A stretch of 15,806 bases of DNA from Candidatus Omnitrophota bacterium (lineage in GTDB: Bacteria; Omnitrophota; Gorgyraeia; Zapsychrales; JANLHA01), in assembly GCA_023247815.1 (NCBI GenBank), contig JAHFFS010000007.1, positions 1-15,806 of the forward strand. The letters run 5' to 3'. The position numbers and the translations under genes were made by a program. Positions 9,401-15,400 of the stretch are shown here, piece by piece. The notes under the pieces are model-generated. The model was not told where the DNA came from and searched no databases. It was given only the letters and a program-made list of their open reading frames with translations. Positions within the stretch are counted from its first letter, which is position 1, and every line of letters starts with the position of its first letter.

Positions 9401-12400
9401 CCCAATCCAAAATCACCAAATCTAACAGGACCAGCAGCGGTGGCTCCGACGCCAACGGCTGATGAGCAAGCACCGGTGCAAGAAAAAAGAACGGAACAGC
9501 CTGGGATGGGAAATGCGCCTGGTTCTTCTTCCAGCACAGGAACGCCCGAGCAACTTGAAATGAGCAAGCAAGAAAGAAAAAAATGTTTAGCGACGATCAA
9601 AGACAACACTCGAGAGATTGAAGAGCGGATCGCGGCATTCGCGAAGTTAGGCGCGGCCGGTGATCTTTCCGCGGAAGACGAGGCGCGTAGGATATTAGCG
9701 CGGATTCCGGGTAATCATGGTCAACAGTGGAGTGACATCATTACCGAGAGTGAGGCGGAATTGCAATATACCTTCCCGGATTTGACACCGGAATCAATTT
9801 TTGTTTTTAAAGCTCCGGTCAAGTGGTTGGTATGGGCTTTCAAAGAACTGCGGAGATTGGATAAACAAGGGCAGTCGACGTTACGAGCTGCCGCGGCGCG
9901 TTATCTTGGCCAGATCGCTGAGAGAGCCGATGATCCGAAGCGCGATGCCAGAAGACTTATCATCACGTTGGAACTTGATAAGAATCCTTATGTCCAGGCC
10001 ATGGCCGCGGTGTCTTTAGGTGATTATTTTAAATATCAGAAACTTTCTCATATGCAACGTGATCGCGCGATCAAGGCGCTGGGCCAGATCGCTCTAACAA
10101 ATCCTTCACAGCGCGCGCGTGCGTTTGCCTTGGCTGCTTTCTTGGCATTTGATAAGACCATGTATGATCCCACGGTTGATGATCTCATTGTGACGATCCT
10201 TGATCCGAAAAAATCAGAGAATTTTGTTATTTTGGAAATCGCGGCACAGATCGTCAGTCAATATCAGATATTTACCGCCGTGGATCCGCTCTTGGTCAGA
10301 TTGCAGATGCCGGTCCCGGAAGGAAGTTCGGAGGAGCAAAAGAACCAAATCCGACGATTCAAAGACCGTGTGATTGAAGTTCTCGTCGATTTAGCACCCA
10401 AAATCAAGAAAGAAGAATTTTTAGAAATGGTCAGGTTCTATGCCAGGTTGGTATTAAGTGAACAGGTAGGAGGAGAGGAGATTTTCAATACGACCTATTT
10501 GAAATTGTTGCAGAGGTTGAAAGAGCAAGGGTATTTGTCCGATGAAGAGTATTCCGCGTTCTTGGCCAGCCTTAAAAATGATTTGGGGTATGAAACAACC
10601 CAGCATTTCAATCGTGATGCTCAGCAGACGCTTTCTTCACTTGCTGATATCAAGAATCAATATGCAGCGTCGATAACGATATTGGAATCGCAATATCCTG
10701 AGATGACAGGCATGGATGTCCAGCAATTAGCAATGGCCTTGAAACATGTGAATGAGCGTCTGCTCGCCGCTGATCGTTTAGGAAGATTGAGTGACCCTGC
10801 CGCGGAAGTGGTTTTAAGAGACGCGCTCACTCAGGAGACCGATCCGATGATGGTTTATGGTCTGAGCAAGGCCTTGAAGGAAGTGACCAGCAAAACAGCA
10901 CGACCCTATTTGGGCGCGGAAGATCCGCTCATAAAGGCCATTGCAGTGGCTTTGGCCAAGCAGAGTAATCCAACGGCGATCATTGCCCTCTTGGATCTTT
11001 TGCGGCATATCAATGATGTTCACGCCGTCGAGATGATCAAGGGCTTGCTCGGTCACGAAAACCTTGAGGTGAGTAACGCGGCGGCCGAGGCTTTAGGGAT
11101 GATGGGAGGATTAAAGGTGGTTGGGGCGGTGAGAAATTTGATTGAAATGAGCGCCCGAGCGATTTTGGCGCAGAATGCTGAGCAGTTTGATTTGACGGAA
11201 GGAGATTACCAGCATCGTAAAGATCAGCTCAAGAAGATCATAGGCGATTCCGCGTTAATGGGCGCGATCGTACGAAGCGAAGTGAGCAAAGTCAAAGCCG
11301 AGTTGTATCGACAGGGCAAACATTTGGAGATCATGGTTTTAGAGAATTTATATCGAGATTTAAATTCGGGAGGGGTTGAGGAAGTGACAAGCGCAACGAT
11401 ACGGCAGTTATTATTCCAGCAGGACAGTGGTGCGTTTTATAGAGTCGCGGAAATGATCGGCCAGCAGAAGATTCCGGTGCGATTCGCGTTATTGGTGCTC
11501 AAGGTTTTTGGGGATTCTGATCCGAAAGCGCAAAAACTTTTAGCTCCAGTGATTGAAAATATTGATCTCTTGATTCGTGAAGTCTGGATTTATCCGGCAG
11601 ACCATCCGGTCATTACGACGATAAAAGCTATCTATGAAAATCCTAAGACGGATTGGGAGGTAAAAATAGCCCTCAATTCATGTGTGGCAAACATCGGGGG
11701 AGTGCAGGCGTTTAAGATTTTGGTTTTGGCGCTTATGGATGAAGATCCCCGGGTGCGGCAGGATGCTGTTAATTATCTGTCCAGATTTTACTGGTGGGAA
11801 ACTGAATCCGCGGTTGAGCCGCTGATCAAATGGTTGGTAGTACAGACCCAGAATGACGTTAAATCCGGTCGGCAGTTCAAGAAGATCGAAGAGCGTTATC
11901 AAACGATTGCCCGCGCGCTGTGGATGATCAAAGGATTTGGCGATGGTCCTGATCTGGTTGAGCCACGGTTGAAGTCCGCTATTGAAGAGATCCATTTTCC
12001 AGCAGGCGATGTCAGGTTGAGCGGCATGTGCGAGGATCTGCTAAGGTGGCTTGCTGAAGACACTGGTATTTTTGACGACACCGTTGTGAAGAATTTAGAG
12101 ATCTTATTGACCGGCCGAGACACCAGCCGATTGACAGAAGCCGCGAAAGACTTAATCACGCGGCGCATTGCTTTGCGGTTGGTTGAACCATTTTTGCAGG
12201 CGTTTAAGACCGTGCCGACGGAGATTCAAATGATTCTGATTGTTAAGTTCAGCGAGATCGATGAAGACATGAAGGGGCTTAATTTCACTCCAGAGCATGA
12301 CCCGCTTCTGGGAGCGATCGAAGACCTGCTTGAAAACGCAAAGACCGATTGGCAGGTTAAGAAGGCGCTTCTGGATCAGTTAGCCAAGATGAACAGCCGG

Positions 12401-15400
12401 CAGGCGGTCGAGATCATCAAGGCATCTTTGAATGACGCTGATCGCCGGGTCAGAGAACAGGCTACAGCCTTGTTGGCGCAATCGCCCCAAGCTGGCGAGT
12501 CAGTGATTGAACTGCTTTTGGATAGACTCGCAAAGATTTCTGTCAACAGTGATCATCAGATTGGTCAGTTCAAAGCTGAGTTAGTGGAAATTGAGAATAT
12601 TCTTGGGGCATTGAATGATATCAAGTCTAAGTTTGGTCAGCCGTTGCAGGACCGGATCAATACCAGGATTAAGAGAGTGTTGGATGATGGACAGATTGAG
12701 ATCGCGTATCTTTTGCGGTATGTTAACAGCCGGTTGTTTAGCGATGTTGTGTTCGCGCCAAATGATCTGATTGAGACGCTGGTTTTCAGCACCGACGGAG
12801 TGGCCTTGCAAGCCGCGGCCAATCAGATCAGTTCGCGAGAAATACCATTGATGTTTTATCAGTCGATTAAGCGGGTGGTGATGAGGCCGTATTTCCCGGG
12901 GCAAGCGCAGGTCGTTTCGGTTCTGGGGCAATTTTATGCCAATCCTGATTTTGTCCTTAATCCGACAAATGATCCGGAGTTGAGCTGGGTCAAAGAACAG
13001 GCCATGACACCGGGGAATTTAGACAAGAGAGCGGCCATGATTAGGGCTTTGGGTCAGTCTTACGAAACCCATCAAGCGACACAGCATCTGGTGGCGATCA
13101 TCGAGGAGCTTGAGTTACAGTATCCTAACTGGAAAAGTTCTCCTGCCGAAAGGAACGCGTATCAGCCGCTCATGAATGCCGCTTTAGCAGCACTTCAAAA
13201 TTTTGGCGCGGTGGCCCAGGGGTATTTGCAGAGCAGGGTCGATCAGAGGTTCAAAGATGATCCGCAGTTCCATAATTGGCGGCTTTTGCAAGCCATAGCA
13301 ACGCTTGATCAAGGGGCTTACGAGCAGAGTCGCAAGGACAATGTGCATTTTGGTTATCAACCACAGACGATAATAAATGCCGAGGAAAGGCCGTGGATTT
13401 CTTATCTTCATCGGCAATCGTTGGAGCGCAGAGACTGGCAGTCATTGGTTGACACTTTGAATCAACGCATTGATGAACTCAAAAGCCATAGGATCAGTGG
13501 TCCGCTTTTTACCCTTGCTGATCAATTATTCAGTCGAGATGAAAATACGCGAATTGGCGCGGCGGTTGGCTTGGCCGAATCAGGCGATCCTACCGCGGTA
13601 TTGGTCCTCAGCGACGGGTTAAATGATAAGAGTGAATCGGTCCGGCAGGCTTGCTTGTGGGGGCTATTCCAATTTGAACTTTCACCCAGTCCGGACCGGG
13701 ACGGTTATTTTGATCTTCGTCTGCAACATTGCGAGACGATTGTAAAAGGACCCATCAATGATGCCAACGAAACCACCTATGATTTTGCGGTTATGGTGTT
13801 GGGCACATCAGCAAATTCAGCAGCGCTGGAATTGTACTCTGGGATGTTAGGGAGATTGAGTGGACGTGAGGATTTGACTAAGAATGAGAGAGAGACATTG
13901 GTTTTGGCCGCGCAGCAGTCGGTCCAGTTATCTCAAAATATGGGTGCCAGTACCGAATTACCAGAGACTTTGGTAAAGCAATTGGGACTTGTGAAGTTCC
14001 GCCATCAACATATGGCCTTTCTATTGTCAAAATATTATCGTTATGGGATTGCCGGATCATCGATTCAAGATGCCTTGGAGCGGATCGGTAAGCCCGCGGT
14101 TCCCTGGCTTTTACAGGCGAGCCGTAGTGAAACCAGCGACGGTGATTTCACCGCTTTCAACTATCGATATGGACCGCTACTTAAAATGATCAATCCTCAG
14201 GCTTATCAGCATGAATATGATCGGCTCTGCGGGCTTCATCCGGTGGCGTTCCGTTGGTCGAGGTTACTTTGTTATGTGCCGTTTTTGGGCATTCTATTAA
14301 AGTGCATGGTCATTATTGCTGCCTTTGTCTTTGCTTCGAAGCAAGGTTGGTTGGGGCGTTTGGGCGGATTTTTTGGATCAAAGGTTGAATCATTTATCGA
14401 TTGGGTGAAAAGAAAGCCGAAGAAACATGTAAAGTCCGCGGTTTCCTCTATACCGGCATCTCTAGCGCCGTCGTCACCGTCGGGCAATATACCGTTGCCA
14501 CAGCCGCGAATTGGGACTGTGAATACGGCACCAGCGATCGATCCTAATTTCGGACAACCAACAGCACAATCTCCGCCAGGTTCGAGTAGTAGCGTTTCTT
14601 CACCGGCGAACTCTCCTGTCAAGCCTCGTCTCGCCGTTGTGCCCACTGAACCAGCACGTGATCCAACAAGCTCTCCGATGTCATTCCTGTTTGTTTATGT
14701 CTTGGTCGTCATTCTTGCTGTTATTTATTACCGGAATGAACTTTTGAGCGGATTTTTTGGGGCACGAGCAACCCAACCAGGAAGTGGGACGCAAAGCCCG
14801 AAAACACCGACGACAACACCATCTACGGAAGAATCTAATCCACCAACTGGCGCTGCTGCCAAGCCAGAGCAGGCACCGATGGTGCTTATCCAGAATAATG
14901 GCACCAAGCAACGCCATAAAATAACCTATTTTCTTTTAATCGCGTTTGATTTGATGGTTATCGGGGCAACGATAGCCTTCAATGGCACGGCTTCCGTTGC
15001 CACGGTCAATCTGATTTTATTCAGGTTGAGCATGATGTTGTTAATGATGTTTCATGAGTTGTTCCACGTCTGGACCGCGGGCGCGATTGGGTATAAAAAA
15101 GAGGCTGGGACCAAAGAAAATCGAATGGGAAATTTAACAACCAAACAATGGTTAAAGTTTGCCGCACCACTTGGAATGATGGGCTTTTTCCAGAAACTCC
15201 CGTCGGTGTATGTTCCAAATGTTGGCAAGAAGGACCATTATCTTGTTCTTTTCGGAGGTTTCGCGGAAAGCACAATCGCGGCGATCACTGTCTATCATCT
15301 GCTCTCTATCTTTGGCTGGCCGGTGTTCTTGGCAACCATGGTTGTTTGGATGATGTCACTTTTCACGGATATTTTATTTCCGCCGGCCCCAGGCCGATAC

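Noticed and set aside
9211..9609. Minus-strand ORF of 132 codons
   Set aside because: It is antisense to the GYF_2-like domain and the P/A-rich linker. GC-rich Pro/Ala/Gly codons readily leave the opposite strand open. No RBS and no recognisable family.
14272..14646. Minus-strand ORF of 124 codons
   Set aside because: Shadow of the membrane segment and P/S/T-rich linker of the giant ORF; low-complexity translation and no regulatory signals.
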